Origin: Acidihalobacter yilgarnensis
GTDB taxonomy: Bacteria > Pseudomonadota > Gammaproteobacteria > DSM-5130 > Acidihalobacteraceae
Assembly: GCF_001753245.1 (NCBI RefSeq)
Contig: NZ_CP017415.1
Location: 834,501 to 898,500, forward strand
DNA: 64,000 nucleotides
Direction: 5' to 3'
The translations under genes were made by a program, and so were the position numbers. Of this stretch, positions 8,632-17,188 are shown one piece after another. How positions within the stretch are numbered: the stretch's first letter is position 1; the number at the start of each line of letters is the position of its first letter. Below the pieces are notes generated by a model. It saw only the letters and a program-made list of their open reading frames with translations. It was not told the DNA's origin and did no database searches.

Positions 8632-9420
8632 ATGGACCCGCATCTAAGCCTGGAATTGCTCGCATTATTGTTTTCAGCTGCGGTACTGGCTGGTTTCGTC
8701 GACACGTTGGCGGGTGGCGGCGGTCTGATCACCTTGCCGGTGCTCCTGCTCGCGCAGGTGCCGCCGGTACATGCGCTGGCAACGAACAAGCTGCAGGGTA
8801 GCTTCGGCACGCTGACTGCGTCCTTCGCCATGCTGCGGCGGCGGTTGGTGCAATGGCATGAGATTCGCGGTTTGTTTGCCGTTGTCTTTGTCGGCGCGGC
8901 GCTGGGTGCGGTGGCTGTGCAGTTCGTGCATGCGGGGGCGCTGGACGTGGCGATTCCACTGGTGCTGACGCTCATTGGCGTGTATTTCCTGCTCGCGCCG
9001 CAGGCGGGCGAGATCGAACGCCGGCCGCGCATGGGGCTGCCGCTCTACCGCAATCTGATGCTGCCGTTGATCGGTGCCTATGACGGTTTCTTCGGACCAG
9101 GGACCGGATCATTCTTTGCGTTGGCCGGGGTCGCCCTACGCGGACAGCCACTGGTTGCGGCGACGGCGCGGGCCAAATTGCTGAATTTTGCCAGCAATAT
9201 CGCCTCACTAGGCGTCTTCGCGTTGGGCGGCAAGGTGTTGTGGTTTGTCGGCGGTGTGATGGTGGCGGGGCAGATATTCGGTGCCTGGCTCGGTTCGCAC
9301 ATGATGGTGCGTGGCGGGGCGCGTCTGATTAGGCCGCTGATCGTATCGATGTGCATGATCATGATTGCGCGCTACGCCTGGCAAAAGGGCCTATTCGCGA
9401 CTTTGTTTGCGGGAATATAG
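8632..9420 (+). CDS. TSUP (TauE/SafE) family sulfite/organosulfur permease
   Basis: The product has 262 aa with about seven to eight hydrophobic helices. The duplicated family signature is present: FVDTLAGGGGLITLPVLLL and ATNKLQGSFGT in the first half, GAYDGFFGPGTGSFFALAGV and RAKLLNFASNIASLGVFA in the second. These inner-membrane proteins export or import sulfite, sulfoacetate and related anions; the substrate is not predictable. GAGAGAAGG precedes the ATG. It ends 111 bp before the HerA-like ATPase gene. Confidence 0.88.
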   Translation: MDPHLSLELLALLFSAAVLAGFVDTLAGGGGLITLPVLLLAQVPPVHALATNKLQGSFGTLTASFAMLRRRLVQWHEIRGLFAVVFVGAALGAVAVQFVHAGALDVAIPLVLTLIGVYFLLAPQAGEIERRPRMGLPLYRNLMLPLIGAYDGFFGPGTGSFFALAGVALRGQPLVAATARAKLLNFASNIASLGVFALGGKVLWFVGGVMVAGQIFGAWLGSHMMVRGGARLIRPLIVSMCMIMIARYAWQKGLFATLFAGI

Positions 9421-9531
9421 CCGCAGGGTTGTGGGTGATCGCGAATCGCTCCCTATACTAGCGTTGAGGCGAAGGCCGCCGCATCGTCCGATTGCGGGTG
9501 AGCGCGGGTCGCCATGGGCAAGGGGGACGGC

Positions 9532-11022
9532 ATGAATAGCACAGCGGAAGAGGTCTTGGTGGGCGGCGCGTCGGGCACACAGGTGATGCAGTTGGCGCGC
9601 ATGAGCAACCGCCACGGCTTGATCGCCGGGGCGACCGGCACGGGCAAGACGGTCAGTCTGCAGATTCTCGCCGAGGGTTTCTCGCGTCTGGATGTGCCGG
9701 TATTCGCGGCGGATATCAAGGGAGATCTCTCGGGTCTTGCCGCTGCGGCGGCGCCCCATCCGAAGATTCAGGCGCGGGTGGACGGTATTCCGGTTCCAGA
9801 TTACCGGGCCGAGGCGTCGCCGGTGCTGTTCTGGGACCTGTTCGGGGAAACCGGCCACCCCATTCGCACGACGGTCTCGGAAATGGGGCCATTGTTGCTC
9901 GCCAATTTGCTCGAGCTCAACGAGACGCAGGAAGGTGTGCTTTACGCGGCCTTCCGCATTGCCGACGAACAAGGTCTGTTGCTGCTCGATCTCAAGGATT
10001 TACGCGCCCTGTTGAGCTGGCTGAGCGAGAATCGCGCCACGCTTTCGCAGGCCTATGGCTTGCTCGCATCCTCTAGTATCGCCGCCATCCAGCGTCGCTT
10101 GCTGGTGTTGGATGAGCAGGGCGGTGATCATTTTTTCGGTGAACCTGCACTGCATCTGGCCGATCTCATGCAGCGCGATTTTTCCGGGCGCGGCGTGATC
10201 AGTCTGCTCGATGCGACACGGTTATATAGCCAGGCACCGCGTCTGTACAGCGCATTTCTGTTGTGGTTGCTCGCCGAGTTGTTCGAGGATTTGCCCGAGG
10301 TGGGTGATGCGCCACTGCCGCGACTGGTGTTTTTCTTCGACGAGGCGCACCTGCTGTTCGAGAATGCGCCGCGTGCGTTACAGGAAAAAATCGAACAAGT
10401 GGTGCGCCTCATCCGCTCCAAGGGCGTGGGTATCTATTTCGTGACGCAAAGCCCGACGGACGTGCCCGACGACGTACTTGGCCAGCTCGGCCTTAAGCTA
10501 CAGCATGCTCTGCGCGCATTCACACCCAAGGATCGCAAGGCCATTCGCGCGGCGGCTGAAAATTTCCCCTCGAATCCAGACCTCGATGTGGCCGCGGTGC
10601 TAACCGATCTGGGCACCGGCGAGGCATTGGTTTCCTGTCTCGATGCTAAGGGGCGTCCGCAGGCGGTCGAACGCACGTTGATCGTGCCGCCACATTCGCG
10701 TATCGGTCCGCTGAGCCCAGAGGAGCGGCGCGAAGTCATCGGGCGTTCGCCGTTGTCCGGGCGCTATGATGCGGTGCAGGATCGCGACTCCGCCTACGAG
10801 GAGCTTAATCGCCGCGCACAGCAGCGGCAGACCGAAAGTGCCGCGCAGGCCCGCGCCGAGGCCAAAGCCAAGACCGCTGCCGCGCGCAAGCGCGTCCCGG
10901 CGGCCAGCCGCCGGCAGTCGGCTGGTGAGGCCTTGGTCAAAAGTGCCGCGCGAAGCATTGGCAGTCAGCTCGGTCGCCAGCTCATGCGCGGCGTGCTGGG
11001 GGCCTTGCTCGGGCGAGGTTGA
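9532..11022 (+). CDS. HerA-like ATPase, DUF853 (YjgR) family
   Basis: The product has 496 aa. Walker A is GATGTGKTVS (about residue 35) and Walker B is LVFFFDEAHLLFE (about 265), followed by VTQSPTDVPDDVLGQLGLKLQHALRAF split over the sensor/arginine region. The C-terminus is a basic Ala/Arg-rich linker ending GRQLMRGVLGALLGRG. Members resemble the bipolar DNA translocase HerA but their cellular role is unclear. The start at 9532 follows AGGGGG (9520-9525); an in-frame ATG at 9514 is less well placed. Confidence 0.85.
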   Translation: MNSTAEEVLVGGASGTQVMQLARMSNRHGLIAGATGTGKTVSLQILAEGFSRLDVPVFAADIKGDLSGLAAAAAPHPKIQARVDGIPVPDYRAEASPVLFWDLFGETGHPIRTTVSEMGPLLLANLLELNETQEGVLYAAFRIADEQGLLLLDLKDLRALLSWLSENRATLSQAYGLLASSSIAAIQRRLLVLDEQGGDHFFGEPALHLADLMQRDFSGRGVISLLDATRLYSQAPRLYSAFLLWLLAELFEDLPEVGDAPLPRLVFFFDEAHLLFENAPRALQEKIEQVVRLIRSKGVGIYFVTQSPTDVPDDVLGQLGLKLQHALRAFTPKDRKAIRAAAENFPSNPDLDVAAVLTDLGTGEALVSCLDAKGRPQAVERTLIVPPHSRIGPLSPEERREVIGRSPLSGRYDAVQDRDSAYEELNRRAQQRQTESAAQARAEAKAKTAAARKRVPAASRRQSAGEALVKSAARSIGSQLGRQLMRGVLGALLGRG

Positions 11023-11049
11023 GTGCGATGATCCACCGATCACCAGAAG

Positions 11050-11395
11050 GTGACTGGCGAAAAACATAAGGATATACCCGATGACCGTTTTGCCTCACAC
11101 AGCCCTGGCGGGCGTCCTTGCGCCCGCGGTCTCGGTCTGCCCATCCCCGGTCTGCCTGGGCCTCTCAATGTCATTATCGATGTGCCTGGTGTGACGATGA
11201 GTTACACGAAGCTCATGGAGGGCGATGCGGTGCGTACAGGCTGGCATTTTGCCACATCCGTCGACGGCGTTGTTGCGCCCGCTATGGGCCGGGATCTTCA
11301 CGATGAGCGGGTGCGGTGGACGCCGTGTCGAGGCGCTCGATCCAGCCCGCCTACAAGTACTGTTTGCGCACGCCGGTGGCCATCTTGATATCTAA
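11050..11395 (+). pseudogene. Remnant of P1-family (DmpA/S58) peptidase
   Basis: Residues in the frame from 11050 read ARGLGLPIPGLPGPLNVIID and then VPGVTMSYTKLMEGDAVRTG, the conserved N-terminus of P1-family aminopeptidases. At 11242-11245 the frame breaks. A second frame from 11246 continues with ILPHPSTALLRPLWAGIFTM, the expected next block, and stops at 11393-11395. The several hundred residues with the autocatalytic Ser are missing. Seen: two matching frames. Inferred: a short deletion and a large 3' truncation. Confidence 0.65.
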
Positions 11396-11572
11396 ACCCA
11401 TCAGGTGCGCCTATTGGCTACCTGCGTGCGGGATAAGATGAACCGGGGTCAGATGGGTTGGCAGGGTTGCTTGGGAATGTATATCTTGTCTTGCTGGTTT
11501 ATGCTTAAGCACTGCAGTTGAAGGAATATCACGATCACATTCCATTTCGTGACTGAGGGTCAATAATAAATC

Positions 11573-12481
11573 GTGACAAACGAACCGAAAAAAACGCTTG
11601 AAAATAAAACGGATATTTTTGTAGGAGGGCTCGATAAGGCGATCGATACGCACATGGATTGGACGCGCAGAATCCTGCGTTGCGCCGTTCTTGGAGAATC
11701 GCCTGGAAATGACGTGTTGAGACATAACGCGCATACACTGTGTCAGTTTGGGATTTGGTTTAACAAGGAAAGAGGTTTTTTTGATCTCGTCGATGCCAAT
11801 GCAGCCAACTGTATAGAAAGAAATCATCTTGAAATGCATAACGCGATACGCATCCTCTGTGAAGACTTGATTGCTGGTCGAAAAGGGCAAGAGAGTGATT
11901 TGAAAACATTTGAGAAAACACAAGCCGAGTTGATTACGCTGTTATCGAAAATCAAGACCCTCGTACTCACGACCGTGGCCAGACGTGATCCGCTGACCGA
12001 CCTGCCAATGCGATTTGGGATCGATGATGCATTTGATATTTTTCGGAAGGATGCCAAGCGTCGCGGCGAACGACTGTTTGTCGTGCTCATCGACGTCGAT
12101 CACTTTAAGGATATCAACGACACCTATGGACATGGAGTCGGCGATGCTGCGCTGCGGCAAATCGCGGCTAGGTTAACCGCCACGGTTCGTGAAAATGAAT
12201 CCTTGTATCGCTATGGTGGCGAAGAATTTTTGATACTGCTGCGCTGCCCGAAGCTCGATTGTCAAATTCATGCATCGAGACGTATCCATGAGGCCATCAG
12301 GAGCACTCCAATCACCCTGGACGAAGGCGCCACTCTTCATGTCACGATAACCCAGGGTGTTGCGGAGGTCGGCGTAAACGAGAGCTTTGCCAGTGCGGTC
12401 GAGCGCGCTGATATGGCGCTTTATGAAGGCAAGCGCGCCGGGCGCGATCGTTACGTCGTCGCGCAGGGTGAACCCGTTTGA
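11573..12481 (+). CDS. Diguanylate cyclase with zinc-sensing CZB domain
   Basis: The product has 302 aa. Residues about 15-100 form a chemoreceptor zinc-binding (CZB) domain, with ligand candidates His27 (THMDW), Cys57 (LCQFGIW), His85 and His89 (NHLEMHN). A coiled linker leads to the GGDEF domain (about 135-300) with DVDHFKDINDTYGH and the active-site GGEEF (215-219). The inhibitory-site position reads RENE rather than RxxD. This is the domain plan of E. coli DgcZ, where zinc represses c-di-GMP synthesis. The start codon is GTG at 11573 with a weak ribosome site. It stands alone and is AT-richer than its neighbours at the 5' end. Confidence 0.85.
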   Translation: MTNEPKKTLENKTDIFVGGLDKAIDTHMDWTRRILRCAVLGESPGNDVLRHNAHTLCQFGIWFNKERGFFDLVDANAANCIERNHLEMHNAIRILCEDLIAGRKGQESDLKTFEKTQAELITLLSKIKTLVLTTVARRDPLTDLPMRFGIDDAFDIFRKDAKRRGERLFVVLIDVDHFKDINDTYGHGVGDAALRQIAARLTATVRENESLYRYGGEEFLILLRCPKLDCQIHASRRIHEAIRSTPITLDEGATLHVTITQGVAEVGVNESFASAVERADMALYEGKRAGRDRYVVAQGEPV

Positions 12482-12515
12482 ATGGCTGAAGTGGGACGCG
12501 GCTCGGAGGGTGGGT

Positions 12516-13136
12516 TTACGGGTTACTTGATGCGAGCTTAATACCGAAACCGATCAGCGCGAGACCTGCCAGCCGCGTAGCCAATTTGCGGGCGAAGGGC
12601 AGACTCTTGAGTCGTTTCGCCACCGAATTGCCGAGCAACACCAGCCCCGCCTGATAGAGGAGACTGATAAGCGTGACATACACCATCATGGGGATCAGCG
12701 TCGTGTGGCTGGCCGTCGGACTCAGGAATAGCGGGAAAAAGGCGACGAAGAACAGCATCACCTTGGGGTTGGTGAGGCTTACGGCCAGCGCCTGCCGGAA
12801 ATAGGTCCAGCCCGATTTGTCCGCTTCGGATCCGGTCGCTACTTCGTTCACCGGTTTGCGCAGCAACTGAATGCCCATCCAGATCAGGTAGCCTGCGCCA
12901 AACCACTGTATTGCGCGGAACAGCTCCGGATTGGCGTGCATCACGGCCGCGAGTCCAGCCATCGCGGCGAGCATATACACGAAATCCCCGCACAGTGTGC
13001 CGAACACCGCGCCCAGGCCTGCGCCGACGCCGTTGCGTGCGGTCGCGTTGAGGATGGCAATGGTGCCGGCGCCCGGAATGAGCTGAAACACGAGGATGGC
13101 GGCGATGAAACTACCGTAGTTCTGGATGTCGAACAT
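12516..13136 (-). CDS. LysE/RhtB-family amino acid exporter
   Basis: The product has 206 aa with six predicted helices. The family start VFQLIPGAGTIAILNATARNG and the central TYFRQALAVSLTNPKVMLFFVAFFPLF are diagnostic. These inner-membrane proteins export amino acids or small metabolites. The frame is open to 13256, but MFDIQNYG at 13136 has GGAG upstream and fits family length. It converges on the diguanylate cyclase gene. Confidence 0.87.
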   Translation of the reverse strand: MFDIQNYGSFIAAILVFQLIPGAGTIAILNATARNGVGAGLGAVFGTLCGDFVYMLAAMAGLAAVMHANPELFRAIQWFGAGYLIWMGIQLLRKPVNEVATGSEADKSGWTYFRQALAVSLTNPKVMLFFVAFFPLFLSPTASHTTLIPMMVYVTLISLLYQAGLVLLGNSVAKRLKSLPFARKLATRLAGLALIGFGIKLASSNP

Positions 13137-13242
13137 CTGTTGTTCTCCGGGAAGGTATCGGTTCCGTGTGACCGTTATTTTAGCCCGATCCGGCGAAACA
13201 GTGAGGCATCCGGCGTGGCTCGAGTGGGCGTCAGGGTGATCG

Positions 13243-13695
13243 TCAATCGAATTCAAAGTGCATGCCCACCTTCATTGTTCCATCCGATAGCACGTTCGCG
13301 CGCAGACCACCATGACCGATCCAGGCCTTGATGACGTCCTTTTGAGTCGTGCCATCATTGGCCAGCAGCTCACCAAGAAAAGCGCAGGGCTCGCACAGCT
13401 CGACGCCGCGGAAGCGCACGCCGCCGATGCGAAATTCACGTCCCATCAGTTCGTTTAGGCGCACGCCTTCGGTGATCACGTTGCGACGCGTTGCGTGTTC
13501 GGCAATGACCTGCCTGTAGGCCGTGTTGTAGCGCGCGATCTCCTCCGTCTCGACGAAGGTGATGTTCTGCCCTGGCCACCGGCTCTTGTCGAAATTGCGG
13601 TCGCCAATGATGCCGCGGCCGGCGATCAGGCGGATTTCGGGCAGCGCCTGCTGTGTCCCGCGGGATTTATTGGCGATGTAGAGGGACTTGATCAC
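13243..13695 (-). CDS. MOSC-domain protein
   Basis: The product has 150 aa, essentially one MOSC domain. Visible are LIAGRGIIGDRNFDKSRWPG, TEGVRLNELMGREFRIGGVR and the conserved Cys region GVELCEPCAFL, followed by GHGGLRANVLSDG. MOSC proteins are thought to bind molybdenum cofactor sulfur or carry sulfur for metal clusters, and some act in detoxification of N-hydroxylated bases. Molybdenum cofactor genes occur at 29-31 kb, but there is no direct linkage. Confidence 0.82.
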   Translation of the reverse strand: MIKSLYIANKSRGTQQALPEIRLIAGRGIIGDRNFDKSRWPGQNITFVETEEIARYNTAYRQVIAEHATRRNVITEGVRLNELMGREFRIGGVRFRGVELCEPCAFLGELLANDGTTQKDVIKAWIGHGGLRANVLSDGTMKVGMHFEFD

Positions 13696-13729
13696 CGCTG
13701 CCGTATTCTCTCGGTTGTGTTGTTCGGAG

Positions 13730-14428
13730 TCATTGGGCGCACGCTGATGCGAAGGCGCTGACGAGCGGCGCGGATTCGCCGCGCAATGCGACGCGTTCGG
13801 GCTGAAACAGCGTGGCGACGAAGAACGGGTGATCGTCTAGTTCCACCGCGCGCACCTCGCCATTGTCGGCGTCGGTCGCCGTCAGGCGCAGAGGGCCGCG
13901 TAGCAATTCTTTACGGAACACCTCGCTCAAGCCGAAGCTGCAGCGGTATTCCGCCGTGGCGCGCAGATCGCCGTAGATGGCCGCGAGTCGGCTGCCGGGG
14001 GTCAGATCGACCGTGCCGGTGGCTTCGATCAGCGCGCAGGCCAGTGGCGCGATGACCACCCGTGCGGCATCGGGCGCGGTTTCGGCATGGTCGGCATCGG
14101 CCCAGCCGAGCACGTTGCGGGCGTATTCCAGGATGGCGTGCTGGCAGCCGCCGCAGGTGCCGAGATAAGGAGTGCCGTTTTCGCGTGCGTGGCGGATGGC
14201 GAGGAGAGCACCGTCCATATTGCGGTAGGGGCTGGCGGGCACACACCAGAGTCCGTCGAAGCCGGCGATGCGCTCGGCCGCGCTGATTTCCTCGGTGGGC
14301 ACCCATTCGAAGCCGATACCGAGACCGAGCTTGTCGGAAGCTTGTGCCAGAGCGTAAGGAATGGCGCGGTGGGCGGCCACGTTCGGGTTGTAGTCGCCGA
14401 TCAGACCGATGTTGACGGTGGTGTTCAT
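13730..14428 (-). CDS. CTP-synthase-C-terminal-like class I GATase protein
   Basis: The product has 232 aa and resembles only the glutaminase half of CTP synthase. IGLIGDYNPNVAAHRAIPYAL opens the domain; the nucleophile elbow is YLGTCGGCQHAILEYARNVL (Cys92) and the end reads HPFFVATLFQPERVALRGE. The triad His normally found in FHPE is Gln here, so ordinary glutamine hydrolysis is doubtful. From memory, a family of stand-alone CTP-synthase C-terminal-related proteins, some with selenocysteine, carries this change. Function unknown. It precedes the MOSC gene on the same strand (34 bp gap). Confidence 0.75.
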   Translation of the reverse strand: MNTTVNIGLIGDYNPNVAAHRAIPYALAQASDKLGLGIGFEWVPTEEISAAERIAGFDGLWCVPASPYRNMDGALLAIRHARENGTPYLGTCGGCQHAILEYARNVLGWADADHAETAPDAARVVIAPLACALIEATGTVDLTPGSRLAAIYGDLRATAEYRCSFGLSEVFRKELLRGPLRLTATDADNGEVRAVELDDHPFFVATLFQPERVALRGESAPLVSAFASACAQ

Positions 14429-15048
14429 GTCGATTTTCTGCGTTGGTTTTGTCTGCTTGCGCGCCGGGAAGATGGCGTGGCGCGGACCTGAGCGAGAGGC
14501 CGGGCGCTCGGTGCGCGAGTGTATCGGTTCGTAGAGCGCCAGTAATTGGAAGCAACAATCCGTCAGGAGTTCCAGTCAGCTGCCGAGGGTGCTGAAATAT
14601 TAGGGCGCATAGGGCGCGGGTTGCAAAAGTCCGGCGCTGCACCCGCTCCACGGGCCAGTGCGCTAGCCGTCGTGGTAAGCCTGATCGCCCGTGGCGAATA
14701 CCGGGTGCTGGGTCTGTACGAACAGTCGGCCGCTTGGGTTGAGCAAGGCGGTGTTGATCGACGCCAGGCTACCGGGTAAGGGAGCGTATGCGCAGGCGTA
14801 TGCCCGTACGTTACGTGCAGGCATGGTAAACGACAGCCGCGTGCGGCAAAACAGGCGCGGTACGGCTACGGTGCGTGAGTGCGGGAAGGCCCTGGTCGGT
14901 GTGTGTTGTGCCGTCGTCGGCGCAGGGCGTCTCGTCTGGGAGAATGAGGGTTCAGGGCTCACGGTGGCGAAACCTTGTCTGGGCGCCACCGGCGGGGGCC
15001 GGTGGCGCTAACGTCTGCCGATTCGGGCTGAGTGGGATTCGGTCTGGA
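14429..15048. other. Gene-free interval
   Basis: Overlapping frames run on both strands through 14546-15011, but none has a start site, a domain or a plausible composition. The only definite feature is the hairpin at 14983-15008. Confidence 0.4.
14983..15008. terminator. Perfect 11-bp hairpin downstream of repeat protein gene
   Basis: GCGCCACCGGC and its exact complement are separated by GGGG. It lies 40 bp past the 3' end of the minus-strand repeat-protein gene. No T-tract follows on either strand, so termination efficiency is uncertain. Confidence 0.4.
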
Positions 15049-15474
15049 TCAACCGAACCTGGCTCCGGGGGTTTCGGGATCGCCCATCAGGGCCCGGGTC
15101 GTGAGCGCGGAAGGCGCCATCGCGACGGTAGCCGTGTGGCTCATCGACGCTGCCGGGCGAGGCCCGACGTAACGTCCCTCGGGTGTTTGCGGATCGCCCA
15201 GTAACGCCCGCGCGTTCAGTGCGTTGGGGATCAGTGCCGTGGCCACGTGCGGCATGCCGGTCGCGACGTCATGCATTGCGACGTAACGGCCTTCCGGCGT
15301 TTGCGGATTACCCATCAACGCCCGGGTCGCGACATGGTTGGTTGCCGATTGCGGCTGCGGCATGGCAGCAAGAGCCACTGGTATGGTCGCCGGTAGTGCC
15401 AGCGTGGCCAGTATTGCGGCCAATGCGGGTGCGGAGTGTGTGGAGCGTGCAGTTTTCATCGAGTGTCTGTACAT
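15049..15474 (-). CDS. Secreted protein with three 38-residue repeats
   Basis: The product has 141 aa. GGAGG ends 7 nt before the ATG at 15474. A signal-like segment (LAAILATLALPATIPVALA, to about residue 37) is followed by three repeats spaced by exactly 38 residues, each centred on a core: RALMGNPQTPEGRYV (51-65), RALLGDPQTPEGRYV (89-103) and RALMGDPETPGARFG (127-141). The region between the last two cores is also repeated (MPHVATALIPNAL, MSHTATVAMAPSAL). There are no cysteines. I know no family with this motif. The mature part is likely periplasmic or extracellular. Confidence 0.65.
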   Translation of the reverse strand: MYRHSMKTARSTHSAPALAAILATLALPATIPVALAAMPQPQSATNHVATRALMGNPQTPEGRYVAMHDVATGMPHVATALIPNALNARALLGDPQTPEGRYVGPRPAASMSHTATVAMAPSALTTRALMGDPETPGARFG

Positions 15475-15960
15475 GGTCGTACCTCCATGAGCAAGGGCAC
15501 CGGTCGGTAGCCTTGCGAATATTGTTGGAATGTGTATAAAAACATATGGAAAAAATTGATTTTTATACACAAATATATCGACACCGGGTTGTGGTGAAGG
15601 TTTCATAGATCCTGTTTATGGCGCGAAAGTACGGGGGAGATGCACCGTGTCGGCTGTGAATGGAGGCGGCAGCAGCGACAGGGAGTGGGTCGGGGCACGC
15701 GCGCGAACCACTGACAGGTGGCACAGCCCATGCCCGTGGCGGTTGCCGAGTGCAGCGGATTTTCGGGGATGATCGGAGGGGGCGTCGGCGCTCGGAGGTA
15801 AGGACGGTGGCCGCGATTATGAAGGCGGGCGCCGTAGGGGGATTTAGCGCGCGGAGCAGGACGGGACGCCGGCTATCACTCGGAGGTGATCGATGTTTTC
15901 GTGCCGAGCAAGCCACCGGATTCCGACAGCGCCAGTTGCGTGCCGGGGGGCGTGTGCACC
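15475..15960. other. Gene-free interval
   Basis: The 130 bp next to 15474 are AT-rich (ATATGGAAAAAATTGATTTTTATACAC near 15542-15568, quoted in part) and probably hold the promoter of the repeat-protein gene. The rest has only Arg/Gly-rich shadow frames on both strands. Confidence 0.4.
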
Positions 15961-16341
15961 TCAGTCGCCAGGCGCGCGTCGCATGACCACCATCACCGCC
16001 ATGGCCAGCATGCCGAGCAGCACGGTGACCGAGGCGATCCCGAGTATCGGCCCGAGCACCGGCTCGGGTACCCACCTGGCATAAAGCAGGAACAGGCAGA
16101 TGAGTAGCACCAGCGTGCCGGCTTGGTGGGCATAGAATTGTAGGGTAGCCAGTCGGCAGTTCGCTTCGTGAAGCCAGAGTTTATGGCAGAGCGCGTAGAA
16201 GAACGACACCACGAAGCCGAGCAGCATGATGTGGGCATGCGTGACGAGTTGGCCGTGATCTTGCGAGGCGGCCATGTGAATGCCCAGCCCCAGGCCGACG
16301 ATAGCGTAGACCAGCGCGGTAAACAGGTATTTTCTATCCAT
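15961..16341 (-). CDS. Four-helix membrane protein, oxidase-subunit-I-like
   Basis: The product has 126 aa with four predicted helices: about 6-26, 36-53, 68-86 and 95-119. VTHAHIMLLGFVVSFFYALCHKLWL carries several conserved His in a pattern like a fragment of haem-copper oxidase subunit I. Short proteins of this kind are often annotated as cytochrome-c-oxidase-like; their function is not established. It is transcribed away from the merR gene, 164 bp apart, and could be its regulatory target. Confidence 0.65.
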   Translation of the reverse strand: MDRKYLFTALVYAIVGLGLGIHMAASQDHGQLVTHAHIMLLGFVVSFFYALCHKLWLHEANCRLATLQFYAHQAGTLVLLICLFLLYARWVPEPVLGPILGIASVTVLLGMLAMAVMVVMRRAPGD

Positions 16342-16486
16342 GTGCCGATTCCCCCTCGTTTGTTATTCGGGGGCGTCATCGTATCCCTGCCTGCGCCGCC
16401 TCCCGCCAGCCTTATTCCCTAGCCAGTCGCCGGTAGGCTGTCAAGTCGGCGCGCTTGCGTCGCCGCCATGATCGCGTAGACTCAGC

Positions 16487-16504
16487 TCCGTACTTGACTA
16501 CGGA
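16487..16504. promoter_or_regulatory. MerR-type operator
   Basis: TCCGTACTTGACTACGGA is an 18-bp dyad that differs from the classical mer operator core (TCCGTACATGAGTACGGA, from memory) only in the centre and one arm base. It ends 1 bp before the merR start codon, so autoregulation is likely. Suitable -35/-10 elements toward 16341 are weak (about TCATGT and TGAGTC at roughly 19-bp spacing). Confidence 0.65.
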
Positions 16505-16505
16505 C

Positions 16506-16937
16506 ATGACGATGACGAACAGCCTGGCATCCCTGACTATCGGCGGCTTCGCGAAGGCCGCTGGCGTCGGAATCGAGACCATCCGTTTCTATCAGCGAAA
16601 GGGTCTCCTCGGCAAACCGACGCGCCCGCCGGGCAGCGTCCGTCGCTATGGCGAGGCCGACGTCGCGCGGTTGAAATTCATCAAATCCGCCCAGCGGATC
16701 GGTTTCAACCTGGAGGAAATTGGACATCTGCTGCACCTGGACGACGGTGCGCACTGCGAGGAGGCCGCGCTGCTCGCAGCCCAGCGTTTGCGAGATGTGC
16801 GCGAACGGCTGCAGGATCTGACGCGTATGGAAGCGGCGCTGGCTGGCCTGGTCGAGCGCTGCGCCGGACAGCATGAAGAGGCAGCTTGCCCGCTCATTGC
16901 GGCCCTGCATGGCGGGGCGGACGTGATCGGCGGATGA
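16506..16937 (+). CDS. merR: MerR, Hg(II)-responsive regulator
   Basis: The product has 143 aa, close to the 144 of Tn501 MerR. The winged HTH reads [20 protein letters not shown] and [20 protein letters not shown], and the dimerisation helix follows. The three Hg ligands are all present with the right spacing: Cys84 (GAHCEE), Cys119 (VERCAG) and Cys128 ([11 protein letters not shown]), matching Cys82/117/126. ATG at 16506 is chosen because an operator-like dyad ends at 16504; an alternative ATG is at 16512. No merT, merP or merA lies on either side, so this is an orphan regulator or one recruited to the divergent membrane-protein gene. Confidence 0.88.
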   Translation: MTMTNSLASLTIGGFAKAAGVGIETIRFYQRKGLLGKPTRPPGSVRRYGEADVARLKFIKSAQRIGFNLEEIGHLLHLDDGAHCEEAALLAAQRLRDVRERLQDLTRMEAALAGLVERCAGQHEEAACPLIAALHGGADVIGG

Positions 16938-17188
16938 CCCACTGGGTGTTCGGCGTGTTCGCCTGAGGTAGGCTCGCCTAGCGGATGAAGAAGCAATCGG
17001 TTCCGAACAAATAATGAAGCTGGTCGGTTTTCCGATACATTCAACCTACCCTCAAGATGAATGCCTCGCATTAACTTGTGATGCCCCATCTCACGCGGCG
17101 CGAAAAATAGGATTGAGGTACTCTGGAAAAGGCTTATTTTCGGTTACCCGGGTGGCGTCGCGCATGCCATTGTCGAATGTGTAGAGAG

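Noticed and set aside
14546-15011. Overlapping frames between the GATase and repeat-protein genes
   Set aside because: No ribosome sites, no domains and equal-quality frames on both strands.
16938-17188. mer structural genes downstream of merR
   Set aside because: The 250 bp after merR contain no frame resembling merT, merP or merA, and the next gene is an unrelated CSD-DUF1294 gene on the other strand.
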